Positions 36,427-47,574 of a DNA stretch of 64,000 bases are shown here, one piece after another; position 1 is the stretch's first letter; the number at the start of each line of letters is the position of its first letter. The notes under the pieces were generated by a model that was given only the letters and a program-made list of their open reading frames with translations, was not told where the DNA came from and did not search any database. The stretch lies in contig NZ_CP197245.1 of NCBI RefSeq assembly GCF_052076105.1, positions 4,836,001-4,900,000 on the forward strand, in the 5' to 3' direction. A program made the position numbers and the translations under genes. The DNA comes from Tardiphaga sp052076105 (GTDB lineage Bacteria > Pseudomonadota > Alphaproteobacteria > Rhizobiales > Xanthobacteraceae).

Positions 36427-37131
36427 ATGATGTCCAATTCCGAGATGCTGATCCGCCTGGTTTCCGCTGCAGCGCTCGGCAGTCTGATCGGCTTCGAGCG
36501 CGAGCGGTTACTGTGGGCTGCGGGCATTCGGACGCATATGCTGGTCTGCGTCGGCTCCTGCCTGATCATGCTGGTCTCGCAATACGGCTTCTCGAACATT
36601 CTCGCTCAGGATCATGTCGTGCTCGATCCCTCGCGCATCGCGGCGCAGGTGGTGTCGGGCATCGGCTTTCTCGGCGCGGGATCGATCCTGGCGCGCGGCG
36701 AGATCGTGAAAGGACTCACGACAGCAGCAAGTATCTGGACGGTGGCGGCGATCGGGCTTGCGGTGGGCGGCGGGTTGTATCTCGCAGCCGGCGCGTCGAC
36801 GGTGATCATCCTGATCATCCTCGTCGGCATCAAACCGCTCGAAGAGGCCTATCGCTCGCGCAACCAGACCTGCATGCTCAAGGTGGAAGTCGAGAACAAT
36901 GGCCTGACGCCGGAATTGCTGCGCGAGACATTGTCGCTGCGCCCCAGCCAGGTGAAGCGCTTCCTCGTGGAAAGTCGCGATCCTCAGGGCACCGACCAGC
37001 TCTCGATCCTGCTCAGCAAGGTGTCGTCACAGGATATCGCCAGCTATCCTTCGAAGCTGCAGGAGCTTGATGGCGTGAACCGGGTGAGCATCGTGAAGCG
37101 TGCGAGCAACAACGGCGCCAATCACACGTAA
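36427..37131 (+). CDS. MgtC/SapB-family membrane protein
   Basis: 234 residues; ATG at 36427 after GAGGAGG. The MgtC core is present: RLVSAAALGSLIGFERE, AGIRTHMLVCVGSCLIML, AAQVVSGIGFLGAGSIL and VKGLTTAASIWTVAAIGLAVG. About five membrane spans precede a cytosolic ACT-like C-terminal domain (CMLKVEVENNGLTPELLRET). Family members are linked to Mg2+ limitation or acid stress rather than proven transport. It is transcribed alone between secA and the convergent transpeptidase gene. Confidence 0.9.
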   Translation: MMSNSEMLIRLVSAAALGSLIGFERERLLWAAGIRTHMLVCVGSCLIMLVSQYGFSNILAQDHVVLDPSRIAAQVVSGIGFLGAGSILARGEIVKGLTTAASIWTVAAIGLAVGGGLYLAAGASTVIILIILVGIKPLEEAYRSRNQTCMLKVEVENNGLTPELLRETLSLRPSQVKRFLVESRDPQGTDQLSILLSKVSSQDIASYPSKLQELDGVNRVSIVKRASNNGANHT

Positions 37132-37163
37132 GCGAGATGTCTGCAGGAAGAGCGACGCGCGTC

Positions 37164-38669
37164 TCAGCGCATCGCAGAGAAGCGATCCGAGAACGAATTC
37201 GCTGACACCACCGGGGCTGCGCCTGACAGCGCGGCTGTGCCGGCGCCGCCGCCGGAGGCCGGCGCGGATGGTTCGGCCGACAGCGTCGGCTTGAGCGGCG
37301 GGCGTGGGGTTGCTGCAACGACCGGCGCAGGCGCAGCAGCCGGCTTTGGTGCAGCGACGGCGGCGGGCGCCGGGGCAGGTTTGGCAGCGGTCGCAGCCTT
37401 TGGCTTGGCGGCCGGTGTCGGCACCGGTGCAGCAGCCGGCGGCGCAGCGGTGGTGGTGGCCGTCGTGTCCGAACCGCCGATGCCGACCTTCTTGGCGAGA
37501 TTGCTGAAGAAGCCGCCATCCGACGAGGCCGACGCGACACGCGTGGAAGGCGCGGCGACGACCGGCTCTTCCGATGCCGCGAAGAGCGACGCCGAATAGG
37601 AGGCTGTCGCCGCAGCGGTTGCCTTCGGCGGATTGACGTGCGGCGGGATGGTGCCCGGTGCGCGCGAATAGGCGGCGGTCTGCATGCCCGGCAGCTCCGG
37701 ATCCGACAGGCCGGTGGAGGCATCAGGCAGCTTGGCGGCGAAAACGCGGTTCATGCCACCGTCGATATCGGGACGGCGCTGCGCGACCGGCGTGCCTTTG
37801 GCGATCAGTTCGGCGACCTTGGCGTCATCCTGCGCCTGCTTGGCGCTGACGGCATCGGCGATCTCGGACGGGATCTGGTAGACCGGGCACTTGGCCGAGG
37901 CATTGAACACCAGCGGCTTGGTCGATCCCGCGGGCGCGGCCGGATCGAACACATACTTGTTCTCGCAGAACTCGACCTTCGGCTCCTGCCGCGTCACTTC
38001 GAAATGATCATAGCCCTGCTTAATCATCTTCCAGAACGGCATGTTCGGGTTGTTGCGATGCTTGGCCATGTTGACCGGCGTCATCTTGAACGGGAACGCC
38101 GCGAACTGGAACGAGCGCTGCCCGCCGAAGAAAGACTCACGACCCAGCGAGTAGATCTCGGCGATCTGCTCGTCGGTCATGGCGAAGCAGCCGCGCGACG
38201 AGCAATCGCCATGCACCATCAGCTGCGAACCGGTGCGTCCCAGCGACTTGTCGAAGGCGTTGGGGAAACCGGTATTGAAGGAGAGATAGTAGGACGAGCG
38301 CGGATTCATCTGCGCCGGCGTGATCGAATAGAAACCTTCCGGCGCCTGACGATCGCCTTCCTTGACCTTCGGACCGAGATCGCCGGACCAGCGGCAGATC
38401 GGATAGGTCTTCAGCAGCGCGAACTGGCCGGAGCGGTTCTGCTTCCAGACTTCGAGTTCGGCTTCCTGCTTGAACACGCGGACCAGCATCGGCGACTGCA
38501 GGTCCATGTCCTTTTCAGTCATCTCGGCGACGAGCTTGGGAGGAACGGGCTGGTTGGCCTTGGCATTGCTGGCGAGCGACATGTCTTCGCCATTGCAGCC
38601 GGCAAGCACCACGCCTGTCGCAAGTACGACCGACGTCAGCAGCGCGCGAACAAGCGAGCGATGTTTCAA
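37164..38669 (-). CDS. L,D-transpeptidase (YkuD) family lipoprotein with Ala/Pro-rich tail
   Basis: 501 residues from a TTG at 38669 that follows CGGAG and starts a tidy lipoprotein signal (SLVRALLTSVVLATGVVLAGC); a GTG at 38702 in frame is the longer option. The catalytic YkuD motif is MVHGDCSSRGCFAMTD, with His and Cys as expected, and VKEGDRQAPEGFYSI precedes it. The enzyme is expected to make 3-3 crosslinks in peptidoglycan or to anchor proteins to it. Residues beyond about 330 are low-complexity Ala/Pro/Lys sequence, probably a flexible periplasmic spacer. Confidence 0.9.
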   Translation of the reverse strand: MKHRSLVRALLTSVVLATGVVLAGCNGEDMSLASNAKANQPVPPKLVAEMTEKDMDLQSPMLVRVFKQEAELEVWKQNRSGQFALLKTYPICRWSGDLGPKVKEGDRQAPEGFYSITPAQMNPRSSYYLSFNTGFPNAFDKSLGRTGSQLMVHGDCSSRGCFAMTDEQIAEIYSLGRESFFGGQRSFQFAAFPFKMTPVNMAKHRNNPNMPFWKMIKQGYDHFEVTRQEPKVEFCENKYVFDPAAPAGSTKPLVFNASAKCPVYQIPSEIADAVSAKQAQDDAKVAELIAKGTPVAQRRPDIDGGMNRVFAAKLPDASTGLSDPELPGMQTAAYSRAPGTIPPHVNPPKATAAATASYSASLFAASEEPVVAAPSTRVASASSDGGFFSNLAKKVGIGGSDTTATTTAAPPAAAPVPTPAAKPKAATAAKPAPAPAAVAAPKPAAAPAPVVAATPRPPLKPTLSAEPSAPASGGGAGTAALSGAAPVVSANSFSDRFSAMR

Positions 38670-38970
38670 AGCCAAGCTCCGCAGCCGGCAGGACGCCGAC
38701 ACCCCAAGTTCTGAAGTCCCGGAATAAAGACAAATTAGCCCTTATTCGTACGCAAATATTAGCCTTAAGGCCCCCTGCTCGCAAGGCAACTGGCCGTGAG
38801 CGGCAGCTTCCCTTCCGGCGATGGTCAACAGAGATTGAAGATCTGAGGCCGGGCGGAATTACGGCGGGATCCGGCACCGGAGCGAATTAAGCGGGCGGGG
38901 ACAGCTTATGCTTAATGGTTTGGCACACTGTCGTCAGCCCCGCGAAGGCGGGGATGACACGAGAGAGCGC
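38670..38970. other. Intergenic region between transpeptidase and J-domain genes
   Basis: Contains the promoter side of the transpeptidase gene (an A+T-rich patch near 38725-38765) and one small palindromic unit. No gene seen. Confidence 0.5.
38929..38959. repeat. Single palindromic intergenic unit
   Basis: TGTCGTCAGCCCCGCGAAGG followed by CGGGGATGACA: a degenerate single copy of the element whose paired form lies at 15910-16031. Confidence 0.6.
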
Positions 38971-39624
38971 CTACGAGCCCCGCACCACGGTCTTCAAGTA
39001 GTTGTAAGCCTTGATGATTTCGATCAACCGGTCTTCCGTGGAACGGTCGCCGCCATTGGCGTCGGGGTGGTGCTGCTTCACCAGCGCCTTGTACTGTGTC
39101 TTGACGTCGTCCAGCGTTGCGCTGGGGCCGAGACCCATCACCTGCAGCGCCTTGCGCTCGGCATTGAAGATCTTGCGGGTTTCTTCCTTGATCGGCGCCT
39201 GCGGTTTGCGGGCCCGGCCGCGGCCCATGCCCATACCGTTCATCTCGTTGAACATGGCGAACGGGTCGATCGCGCCGTCGAGGTCGGGCTGCCCCTTGGC
39301 CTTATCCGGAGAGCCGTTGGCGCCCATCTTCCAGGTCGGACGATGGCCGGTCAGCGCATCCTTCTGGTACTTGGCGACCGCGTCGGGAGCCATGCCCTGG
39401 AAGAAGTTGTAGCCCTGATTGTATTCGCGGACGTGGTTCAGGCAGAAGTGCCAGTATTCCTTGTCCTGCGCACGGCCCTTGGGCGCGCGGTGCGGCCCCT
39501 TGTTCTTGCACTCGGGCCATTCGCACATAATAGCTTCTTCGCGCGCAGCGGCCTGCTGCTTCGCGCTCAGCTTGTTCGGCTTGATACGGATGCTGTCGAA
39601 GAATTTGGATGAGTCGATGGGCAT
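38971..39624 (-). CDS. J-domain (DnaJ-like) protein with Cys/His N-terminal module
   Basis: 217 residues. The J domain is C-terminal (about 155-215): ALQVMGLGPSATLDDVKTQY, KALVKQHHPDANGGDRSTED, with the HPD tripeptide that stimulates DnaK. The N-terminal part holds Cys34, Cys39, His45, Cys61 and His64 (CEWPECKNKGPHRAP, HFCLNHVREYN), which could bind a metal. A Gly/Met/Arg-rich linker joins the two. This J-last architecture is a known rhizobial family; its client is unknown. The ATG at 39624 begins MPIDSSKFFDS. Confidence 0.9.
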   Translation of the reverse strand: MPIDSSKFFDSIRIKPNKLSAKQQAAAREEAIMCEWPECKNKGPHRAPKGRAQDKEYWHFCLNHVREYNQGYNFFQGMAPDAVAKYQKDALTGHRPTWKMGANGSPDKAKGQPDLDGAIDPFAMFNEMNGMGMGRGRARKPQAPIKEETRKIFNAERKALQVMGLGPSATLDDVKTQYKALVKQHHPDANGGDRSTEDRLIEIIKAYNYLKTVVRGS

Positions 39625-39761
39625 GGCTGACTATGACAACGCAATGCAAAAAGCTTCAAGTCTTGACATTCGGATTACCTCATTCAGCGCCCTGCGCCGC
39701 ACCAATGTGGTCGCCATATCGTGATTGACCATGAGCGGCGCGAACCGCTAAGCCGGCCATC

Positions 39762-40037
39762 ATGACCATGAAAGATAACATCACAAAGAAGCTGACAGAG
39801 GCTTTCGCGCCTCTCAGCCTCGCCGTGACCGATGAATCGCATTTGCATGCCGGTCACATGGGCCACCGCGAGGAGGGTGAAACCCACTTCAGGGTCAATA
39901 TTGTGTCGGAGGCCTTCGAAGGGAAGAGCCGGATCGACCGCCATCGCATGATCAACGAACTGCTGGCGACGGAACTCGCGGGAACGGTACATGCGCTGGC
40001 GCTGAAACCGCAGACGCCGAAGGAAGCGGGCGGTTAG
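39762..40037 (+). CDS. BolA-family protein
   Basis: 91 residues. The BolA fold is recognisable by ITKKLTEAFAPLSLAVTDES, HFRVNIVSEAFEGKSRIDRH and RMINELLATELAGTVHALAL. The conserved His residues (HLHAGHMGH region and SRIDRHR) used for [2Fe-2S] coordination with monothiol glutaredoxins are present. It starts opposite the J-domain gene. No glutaredoxin gene is adjacent. Confidence 0.93.
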   Translation: MTMKDNITKKLTEAFAPLSLAVTDESHLHAGHMGHREEGETHFRVNIVSEAFEGKSRIDRHRMINELLATELAGTVHALALKPQTPKEAGG

Positions 40038-40064
40038 CTCGCCTACCTCGCCGACCCCAATCTG

Positions 40065-40189
40065 TCATTCCGGGGTGCAAACGCACCTTTGCGCACGCGA
40101 GCCCGGAATCCCGACATGGTTGAACACTACGGGATTCCGGGTCTTCGCCTACGCCGGCAAACGCCGGCTGCGGCGAATCCCGGAATGAC
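40065..40189. repeat. Composite palindromic intergenic repeat
   Basis: Starts GTCATTCCGGGG and ends CCCGGAATGAC, with inner pairs CCCGGAATCCC / GGGATTCCGGG and CGCCGGCAAACGCCGGC. It occupies the gap between the convergent BolA and fdsD genes, where it could also act as a terminator-like structure. Confidence 0.75.
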
Positions 40190-40204
40190 GGGTGCGGGTT
40201 GGTC

Positions 40205-40432
40205 CTACTTCTTCAGCGACGCGATCGCCTCGAGGACGTTCGGCTTCAATCCCGCCCCGCCGTTGTCCAGATGTTCGAAGATCTTCTTGCGCATGCGCGG
40301 ATCCCAGAACTTCTTGATATGCTCCGCAATGCCGGCAACGGCGTGATCGTGCCCCTGGCTGTTGAAGAAGTCGCCAATCTGGTTGGCCATGTAGATCAGC
40401 CGGTCAGGCGACGTCGATGTGTGGGTGTCCAT
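40205..40432 (-). CDS. fdsD: NAD-dependent formate dehydrogenase delta subunit
   Basis: 75 residues from the ATG at 40432 (AGGA eight bases upstream), overlapping the end of fdhD by 29 bp. The sequence RLIYMANQIGDFFNSQGHD, HIKKFWDPRMRKKIFEHLD is the FdsD family signature. FdsD is a small subunit or stability factor of the cytoplasmic FdsABG formate dehydrogenase. Last gene of the operon; a palindromic repeat follows its stop. Confidence 0.92.
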   Translation of the reverse strand: MDTHTSTSPDRLIYMANQIGDFFNSQGHDHAVAGIAEHIKKFWDPRMRKKIFEHLDNGGAGLKPNVLEAIASLKK

Positions 40433-41258
40433 GCTCTTGTCCTGATGCATCCGCCACGACGTGCGGAAGCACGCGGTGCGGATGTGTGAAAACTTCAAAA
40501 CCGTCGCTGCGCGCGATCGCGGCAAGCGTGATACCGGCAGCCTCCGCCATGCGGATGGCCAGCGCGGTGGGTGCCGAGACCGACACCATCAGCGGCGCGC
40601 CGATGGCCGCCGTCTTCTGCACCATTTCGACAGAGACGCGGCTGGTGAGCAATACCATGCCCTGCCCTGCATCGACCTTGGCCTGTGCCAGTGCACCGGC
40701 CAGCTTGTCGAGCGCATTGTGCCGTCCGACATCCTCGCGGAGCGCGACGATGCCCTTCTCGGGCGTCCAGAACGCGGCAGCATGCACCGCACGGGTTTCG
40801 ATATTGATCTTCTGCAACGGCGCCAATGTATCCATTGCCGCCATGATCTGATCGAACGAGAACGAGCCACCGGCAGCAACCACCGCAGCGGGCTTCACCG
40901 CCTCGGTGATCGAGTCGATGCCGCACAGACCACAGCCCGTCGGGCCTGCGATCTGCCGGCGCCGTGCGCTGATGCTTTCGGCTTTCTCTGCCGCCAACCA
41001 CATGCGCAACTCAACGCCGTCGTCGAATTCGACCGCCTCAAAGCTCTCGATCTCGTCGATGGAGGCAACCACGCCTTCGCTCAGGCTGAAGCCATAAGCA
41101 AAGTCGCGATAGTCCTGCGGCGTCCCCATCATGACGGCATAGGTGCCGCCATTATAGGTGATCGCCAGCGCAGTCTCTTCCGGCACGGCGCGCAGCCCCT
41201 CGCTGACGCCGGTTTGGCGCCAGACCTTTCGCGAGGCTTTGCGAACCGGATCGTGCAT
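40404..41258 (-). CDS. fdhD: Formate dehydrogenase accessory sulfurtransferase FdhD
   Basis: 284 residues. Required to sulfurate the molybdenum cofactor before insertion into formate dehydrogenase, passing sulfur through the Cys109-x-x-Cys112 loop (TGCGLCGID). Other family marks are YGFSLSEGVV, EDVGRHNALDKL and LLTSRVSVEMVQK. It starts three bases after the fdsA stop, so it is translated in the same operon, the position called fdsC in Rhodobacter and Cupriavidus. Confidence 0.96.
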   Translation of the reverse strand: MHDPVRKASRKVWRQTGVSEGLRAVPEETALAITYNGGTYAVMMGTPQDYRDFAYGFSLSEGVVASIDEIESFEAVEFDDGVELRMWLAAEKAESISARRRQIAGPTGCGLCGIDSITEAVKPAAVVAAGGSFSFDQIMAAMDTLAPLQKINIETRAVHAAAFWTPEKGIVALREDVGRHNALDKLAGALAQAKVDAGQGMVLLTSRVSVEMVQKTAAIGAPLMVSVSAPTALAIRMAEAAGITLAAIARSDGFEVFTHPHRVLPHVVADASGQEHGHPHIDVA

Positions 41259-41261
41259 GAC

Positions 41262-44165
41262 TTACTCGGCAGCCTCCAGCGGCGCGATGCGACGCGAGTG
41301 GCGGGCCTGCTCCTCGTATTCCTTCTGCCACTCCGACGGACCGTTGGAGGGCGAGATCTGCACCGCCGTCACCTTGTATTCCGGACAGTTGGTTGCCCAG
41401 TCCGAGAATTCGGTGGTGATGACGTTGGCCTGCGTCGTCGGGTGATGGAAGGTCGTATAGACCACACCCGGCGCCACACGCTCGGTGATCAGCGCACGCA
41501 GCGTCGTCTCGCCGGCACGGCTCTGCAGCCGCACCCAGTCACCATCGCGAATGCCACGCTGTTCGGCATCGTGCGGATGCAGCTCCAGACGATCCTCTTC
41601 ATGCCAGATTACGTTCTCGGTGCGCCGCGTCTGCGCGCCGACATTGTACTGGCTGAGAATACGGCCGGTGGTGAGCAGCAGCGGGAAACGCGGGCCGGTG
41701 CGCTCGTCCGTAGCGACATATTCGGTGCGCATGAACTTGCCCTTGCCGCGCACAAAGCCGTCCATATGCATGATCGGCGTGCCCAAAGGCTGCTTCTCGT
41801 TACACGGCCACTGCACGGACCCTTCCTTCTCCAGCTTCTCGTAGGAGACGCCGGCAAAGGTCGGCGTCAGCGCCGCGATCTCATCCATGATCTGCGACGG
41901 GTTGTCATACTTCATCTCGAAGCCCAGTGCCTTGGCAAATCCCAAGGTCACTTCCCAGTCCTCAAGGCCGTTCTTCGGCGACATCACCTTGCGGACGCGC
42001 TGGATGCGACGTTCGGCATTGGTGAAGGTGCCGTTCTTCTCCAGGAAGGTAGAACCCGGGAAGAACACATGGGCGTAGTTGGCGGTCTCGTTGAGGAAGA
42101 GGTCGTGAACGATGACACATTCCATCGAGGAGAGCGCCGCGACCACATGCGAGGTGTTCGGGTCGGACTGCAGGATGTCCTCGCCCTGCACGTAAAGGCC
42201 CATGAAGGTGCCTTCGGTGGCCGCATCGAACATGTTCGGAATGCGCAGGCCCGGCTCGGGATTGAGCTTGACGTTCCACATCGCCTCGAAGCTCTCGCGC
42301 ACCGCGTCGCCCGCGATATGACGATAGCCCGGCAGTTCGTGCGGGAACGAGCCCATGTCGCAGGAGCCCTGCACATTGTTCTGGCCGCGCAGCGGGTTCA
42401 CGCCGACACCGGAACGACCGATATTGCCGGTGGCCATTGCGAGATTGGCGATGGCGATGACCGTGGTCGAACCCTGGCTATGCTCGGTGACGCCGAGGCC
42501 ATAATAGATCGCGCCATTGCCACCGGTGGAATAGAGCCGTGCGGCTGCGCGCAGTTCTTTCGGATCGACACCGGTCATGATGGCGGTGGCTTCCGGGCTG
42601 CGCGAGGGTTCGGCGACGAAGGACGCCCAATCCTCGAACTCGCTCCAGTCGCAGCGCTCGCGCACGAAGGTCTCGTTGACGAGTCCCTCGGTGACGATGA
42701 CATGCGCGATCGCGGTGAGCACAGCCACATTGGTGCCGGGCAGCAGCGGCAGATGATGCTGTGCCTCGATATGGGCCGAACGCACGATGTCGGTGCGGCG
42801 CGGGTCCACAACAATGAGCTTGGCGCCCTGGCGCAGGCGCTTCTTCAAGCGCGAACCGAACACCGGATGACCATCGGTCGGATTGGCGCCGATGATCATG
42901 ACGACATCGGTGTCTTCCACTGAGTCGAAATCCTGCGTGCCGGCCGAGGTGCCGAAAGTGGAGGACAGGCCATAGCCGGTGGGCGAGTGGCAGACACGGG
43001 CGCAGGTGTCGACATTGTTGTTGCCGAAGCCGGCGCGGATCAGCTTCTGCACCACATAGACTTCTTCATTGGTGCAGCGTGACGACGTGATGCCGCCGAT
43101 GGAGTCGCGGCCGTATTTGGCCTGGATACCCTTGAACTTGCTGGCTGCGAAATTGAACGCCTCGTCCCACGACACTTCGCGCCACGGATCGGTGATCTTT
43201 TCGCGGATCATCGGATTGAGGATACGCTCCTTGTGGTTCGCATAGCCCCAGGCGAAGCGGCCTTTAACGCAGGAATGGCCACGATTGGCCTTGCCGTCCT
43301 TCCACGGCACCATGCGCACCAGCTCTTCGCCGCGCATTTCCGCCTTGAAGGTACAGCCGACGCCGCAATAGGCGCAGGTGGTGATCTTGGAATGTTCGGG
43401 CTGGCCGATCTCGATCACGGCCTTCTCGGTCAGTGTCGCGGTCGGGCAGGCCTGCACGCAGGCGCCGCAGGAGACGCATTCCGAGCCCAGGAAAGATTCG
43501 TTCATGCCCGGCGACACGCGGCTGTCGAAGCCACGGCCGGAAATCGTCAGCGCGAACGTGCCCTGCACTTCCTCACAGGCGCGAACGCAGCGCGAGCAGA
43601 CGATGCACTTGGAGGAATCAAAGGTGAAGTACGGATTCGACTCGTCCTTCGCCATCCAGCGATCGTTTTCGCAGGCTTCCGGCGAATTGTGGGTGTGCTG
43701 CGGACCCGACTTGGCGAACACATGGTTCTCGCCGTCATAGCCGTAGCGCACGTCGCGCAGGCCGACGGCGCCGGCCATATCCTGCAATTCGCAATCGCCA
43801 TTGGCGGCGCAGGTGAGACAGTCGAGCGGATGGTCGGAGATATAGAGCTCCATCACGCCCTTGCGCAGCGCCGCGAGCCGCGCATTCTGGGTGTGAACCA
43901 CAAGGCCATCCATCGCAGGCGTCGTGCACGAGGCCGGCGTGCCGGCGCGGCCTTCGATTTCGACGAGACAGAGACGGCAGGAGCCGAAGGCATCCACCAT
44001 GTCGGTGGCGCAGAGTTTCGGAATCTCCGTGCCCATCTCCATGGCAGCGCGCATGATCGAGGTGCCCTCGGGCACCGAGACGCTCTGACCGTCGATGGTC
44101 AGTGTCACCATCTTTTCGGACTTGGAAAGCGGGGTGCCGTAGTCGATTTCGTGGATGAGCGACAT
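41262..44165 (-). CDS. fdsA: NAD-dependent formate dehydrogenase alpha subunit (molybdopterin bis-MGD)
   Basis: 967-residue catalytic subunit oxidising formate to CO2. N-terminal NuoG-like [2Fe-2S] site: Cys52, 63, 66, 80. His-Cys [4Fe-4S]: His112, Cys116, 119, 125. Two ferredoxin clusters: Cys187/190/193/197 and Cys230/233/236/240. The molybdopterin domain opens with Cys264, 267, 271 and 299, and the Mo ligand is Cys392 in ARVCHSPTGYGL, not selenocysteine. All clusters are intact. fdsB lies 11 bp upstream, and fdhD three bases downstream. Family knowledge places it in a soluble FdsABG complex. Confidence 0.98.
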   Translation of the reverse strand: MSLIHEIDYGTPLSKSEKMVTLTIDGQSVSVPEGTSIMRAAMEMGTEIPKLCATDMVDAFGSCRLCLVEIEGRAGTPASCTTPAMDGLVVHTQNARLAALRKGVMELYISDHPLDCLTCAANGDCELQDMAGAVGLRDVRYGYDGENHVFAKSGPQHTHNSPEACENDRWMAKDESNPYFTFDSSKCIVCSRCVRACEEVQGTFALTISGRGFDSRVSPGMNESFLGSECVSCGACVQACPTATLTEKAVIEIGQPEHSKITTCAYCGVGCTFKAEMRGEELVRMVPWKDGKANRGHSCVKGRFAWGYANHKERILNPMIREKITDPWREVSWDEAFNFAASKFKGIQAKYGRDSIGGITSSRCTNEEVYVVQKLIRAGFGNNNVDTCARVCHSPTGYGLSSTFGTSAGTQDFDSVEDTDVVMIIGANPTDGHPVFGSRLKKRLRQGAKLIVVDPRRTDIVRSAHIEAQHHLPLLPGTNVAVLTAIAHVIVTEGLVNETFVRERCDWSEFEDWASFVAEPSRSPEATAIMTGVDPKELRAAARLYSTGGNGAIYYGLGVTEHSQGSTTVIAIANLAMATGNIGRSGVGVNPLRGQNNVQGSCDMGSFPHELPGYRHIAGDAVRESFEAMWNVKLNPEPGLRIPNMFDAATEGTFMGLYVQGEDILQSDPNTSHVVAALSSMECVIVHDLFLNETANYAHVFFPGSTFLEKNGTFTNAERRIQRVRKVMSPKNGLEDWEVTLGFAKALGFEMKYDNPSQIMDEIAALTPTFAGVSYEKLEKEGSVQWPCNEKQPLGTPIMHMDGFVRGKGKFMRTEYVATDERTGPRFPLLLTTGRILSQYNVGAQTRRTENVIWHEEDRLELHPHDAEQRGIRDGDWVRLQSRAGETTLRALITERVAPGVVYTTFHHPTTQANVITTEFSDWATNCPEYKVTAVQISPSNGPSEWQKEYEEQARHSRRIAPLEAAE

Positions 44166-44176
44166 GATGTGCTCCT

Positions 44177-45729
<1,553 letters not shown>

Positions 45730-45733
<4 letters not shown>

Positions 45734-46221
45734 CGCTGTGCCTCCGCGACCAGCGCATCAATGCGCTTCTCATCGAGGCGGCCAACCAGACGGCCATCAA
45801 GCATCGCCGATGGCGCCGTGGCGCAAAGCCCGAGGCAATAGATCGGCTCTAGTGTAACACGCTGATCCGCCGTCGTGTTTCCAAACTTTACACCCAATTT
45901 CGCTTCCGCGCGTGCCGCCAGTGCATCGCCGCCGGCCGCCTGGCAAGCCTCGGCGCGGCAGATCTTCAGCACATGTTTGCCGGCCGGTTCATGCCGGAAG
46001 TCATGGTAGAAAGTGAATACCCCATGGACCTCGGCACGCGACAGGTTGCGCGCCAGCGCGATCATCGGGATTGCCGGCTCCGGCACATAACCGAAGGCTT
46101 CCTGCATCGCATGCAGGATCACGATCACGCCGCCTTCCACATGGGACAGGCTCTCGATGATCTCGGTGCCTCGGTCGGCACTCCAGGGCTCATAAGCGTT
46201 GGGCTCGTAGGCTGCGTTCAT
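45730..46221 (-). CDS. fdsG: NAD-dependent formate dehydrogenase gamma subunit (NuoE-like)
   Basis: 163 residues with a NuoE/24-kDa thioredoxin-like [2Fe-2S] domain: ALARNLSRAEVHGVFTFYHD, KICRAEACQAAGG and EPIYCLGLCATAPSAML provide the four cysteines. It relays electrons between FdsA and FdsB. First gene of the fds operon; the 178-bp A+T-rich upstream gap should contain the promoter and probably the LysR-type activator site. Confidence 0.96.
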
Positions 46222-46399
46222 CCCGGTACTCGATTGATCTTATGACTGGAAAACCAATCAGAATTGGAATCGATCCAAAGATCAATAAAGCTGTCTCATG
46301 CTGCGATACGGAAACGGTATCGACACCCGGCGAAACCAATGAGTTTGAAATGGTTAGCTTGGTTGCAATGCAACAATTGCGGCGCCCAAAACGAAGATC

Positions 46400-47299
46400 T
46401 TACGCCTCCAGCGACGGCGCGACTTCCCGGGCAATTTGCACCAGGGTCGCCACCAGCGGGGTCATGGGATCGCGCTGTGGGACCACGAGGCCGACGCCGT
46501 AATTTACCACGGGATCGACGATCGGGATCATGCGCACCGAGTCATTGGCGGTCAGACCCAGCGTCTCCGCCAGTTTGGCCGGCATCACGCTGGCCCAACG
46601 GCCGGTCTTCACGTGGGTATAGAGCACGATAATCGAATTCGACGTCAGCATCGGCATCGCCTCGGCGCCCACCGACTTCAGGGCACGATCGATAATGCGA
46701 CGGTTCTGCATGTCGGGGGTCAGCAGGCACAGCGGCACCTGGCCGACTTCGGACCAGGTGACACTCTTGCGATCGCCGAACATACCGTCCGGCGAGGTCA
46801 GCAAGCGGTAGCTTTCCTTGTAAAGCGGGATCGAACGCACTTTGCCGAGCGGTTCGTTCTCGATGTAAGTCAGGCCCGCATCGACTTCGAGATTTTCGAG
46901 CAAACCGAGCACCGCCGCGGAGGTGCAGGACACGATGCGAAAGCGCACATCGGGATGCCGCGCGCGAAACGGCGTTGTCAGCGAGGCGACCATGCCAAGT
47001 ACGGTGGGGATAGCCGCGATGCGAATCTCGCCGGACAGACTGTCCTTGAGGCCGTTGATCTCCTGCTTCATTGCGCGGGCATCGCCAACGATGCGGCGCG
47101 CCCAATCGAGCGCACGCTCACCTTCCGGCGTAAACCCCTGGAAGCGCGAGCCACGCTGCACCAGCATCACGCCGAGCATGTCTTCGAGCTGCTTGAGGCT
47201 GGTAGACATGGTGGGCTGGGTGACGCCGCATGCTTCGGCAGCGCGGCCAAAATGCCGTTCCTTCGCCAGCGACAACAGCAGTTCAAGTTTATCGATCAA
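46400..47299 (-). CDS. LysR-family transcriptional regulator
   Basis: 299 residues when begun at the TTG at 47299 (LIDKLELLLSLAKERHFG), which gives the standard LysR length. The frame is open upstream but that part has no LysR character. The winged HTH is GRAAEACGVTQPTMSTSLKQ, and the effector domain runs from about residue 90 (SGEIRIAAIPTVLGMVASLT). It lies 178 bp upstream of fdsG on the same strand, matching FdsR-like regulators of formate dehydrogenase operons, so formate-responsive control of fds is a reasonable inference. Confidence 0.88.
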   Translation of the reverse strand: MIDKLELLLSLAKERHFGRAAEACGVTQPTMSTSLKQLEDMLGVMLVQRGSRFQGFTPEGERALDWARRIVGDARAMKQEINGLKDSLSGEIRIAAIPTVLGMVASLTTPFRARHPDVRFRIVSCTSAAVLGLLENLEVDAGLTYIENEPLGKVRSIPLYKESYRLLTSPDGMFGDRKSVTWSEVGQVPLCLLTPDMQNRRIIDRALKSVGAEAMPMLTSNSIIVLYTHVKTGRWASVMPAKLAETLGLTANDSVRMIPIVDPVVNYGVGLVVPQRDPMTPLVATLVQIAREVAPSLEA

Positions 47300-47505
47300 G
47301 GGACGCCCCGCTCCGACCACATCATTTTTGCCGAGGTGCGGCGCGACGATCGCGTGTGTGGCCTTCGGTGTCCGCCCTCGGGGCAAAGCATATTGTGCAA
47401 ATCCGCCTTGCCGCAACCATCGCAGCAATGCAGCCAGGGATCAGCCCCGGGCAAGCTTCCCGCTTCAAGATATATCTGGTTGGGATCTTTGCGGCGGTCT
47501 GCTTC

Positions 47506-47531
47506 GTCGCGGGGTCCAAGGCCCCGGCGAC
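47506..47531. repeat. Small palindromic unit
   Basis: GTCGCGGGGTCC / GGCCCCGGCGAC hairpin upstream of the LysR gene, of the same dispersed type as the other intergenic elements. It is imperfect. Confidence 0.4.
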
Positions 47532-47574
47532 GACAGCAAACGGCAAGTACGATCAGCCAGAGGCTGATCCGAGA

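Noticed and set aside
40461..42923. 820-codon plus-strand frame opposite fdhD/fdsA
   Set aside because: His/Arg-rich translation without motifs; the opposite strand carries intact fdhD and fdsA with all metal ligands.
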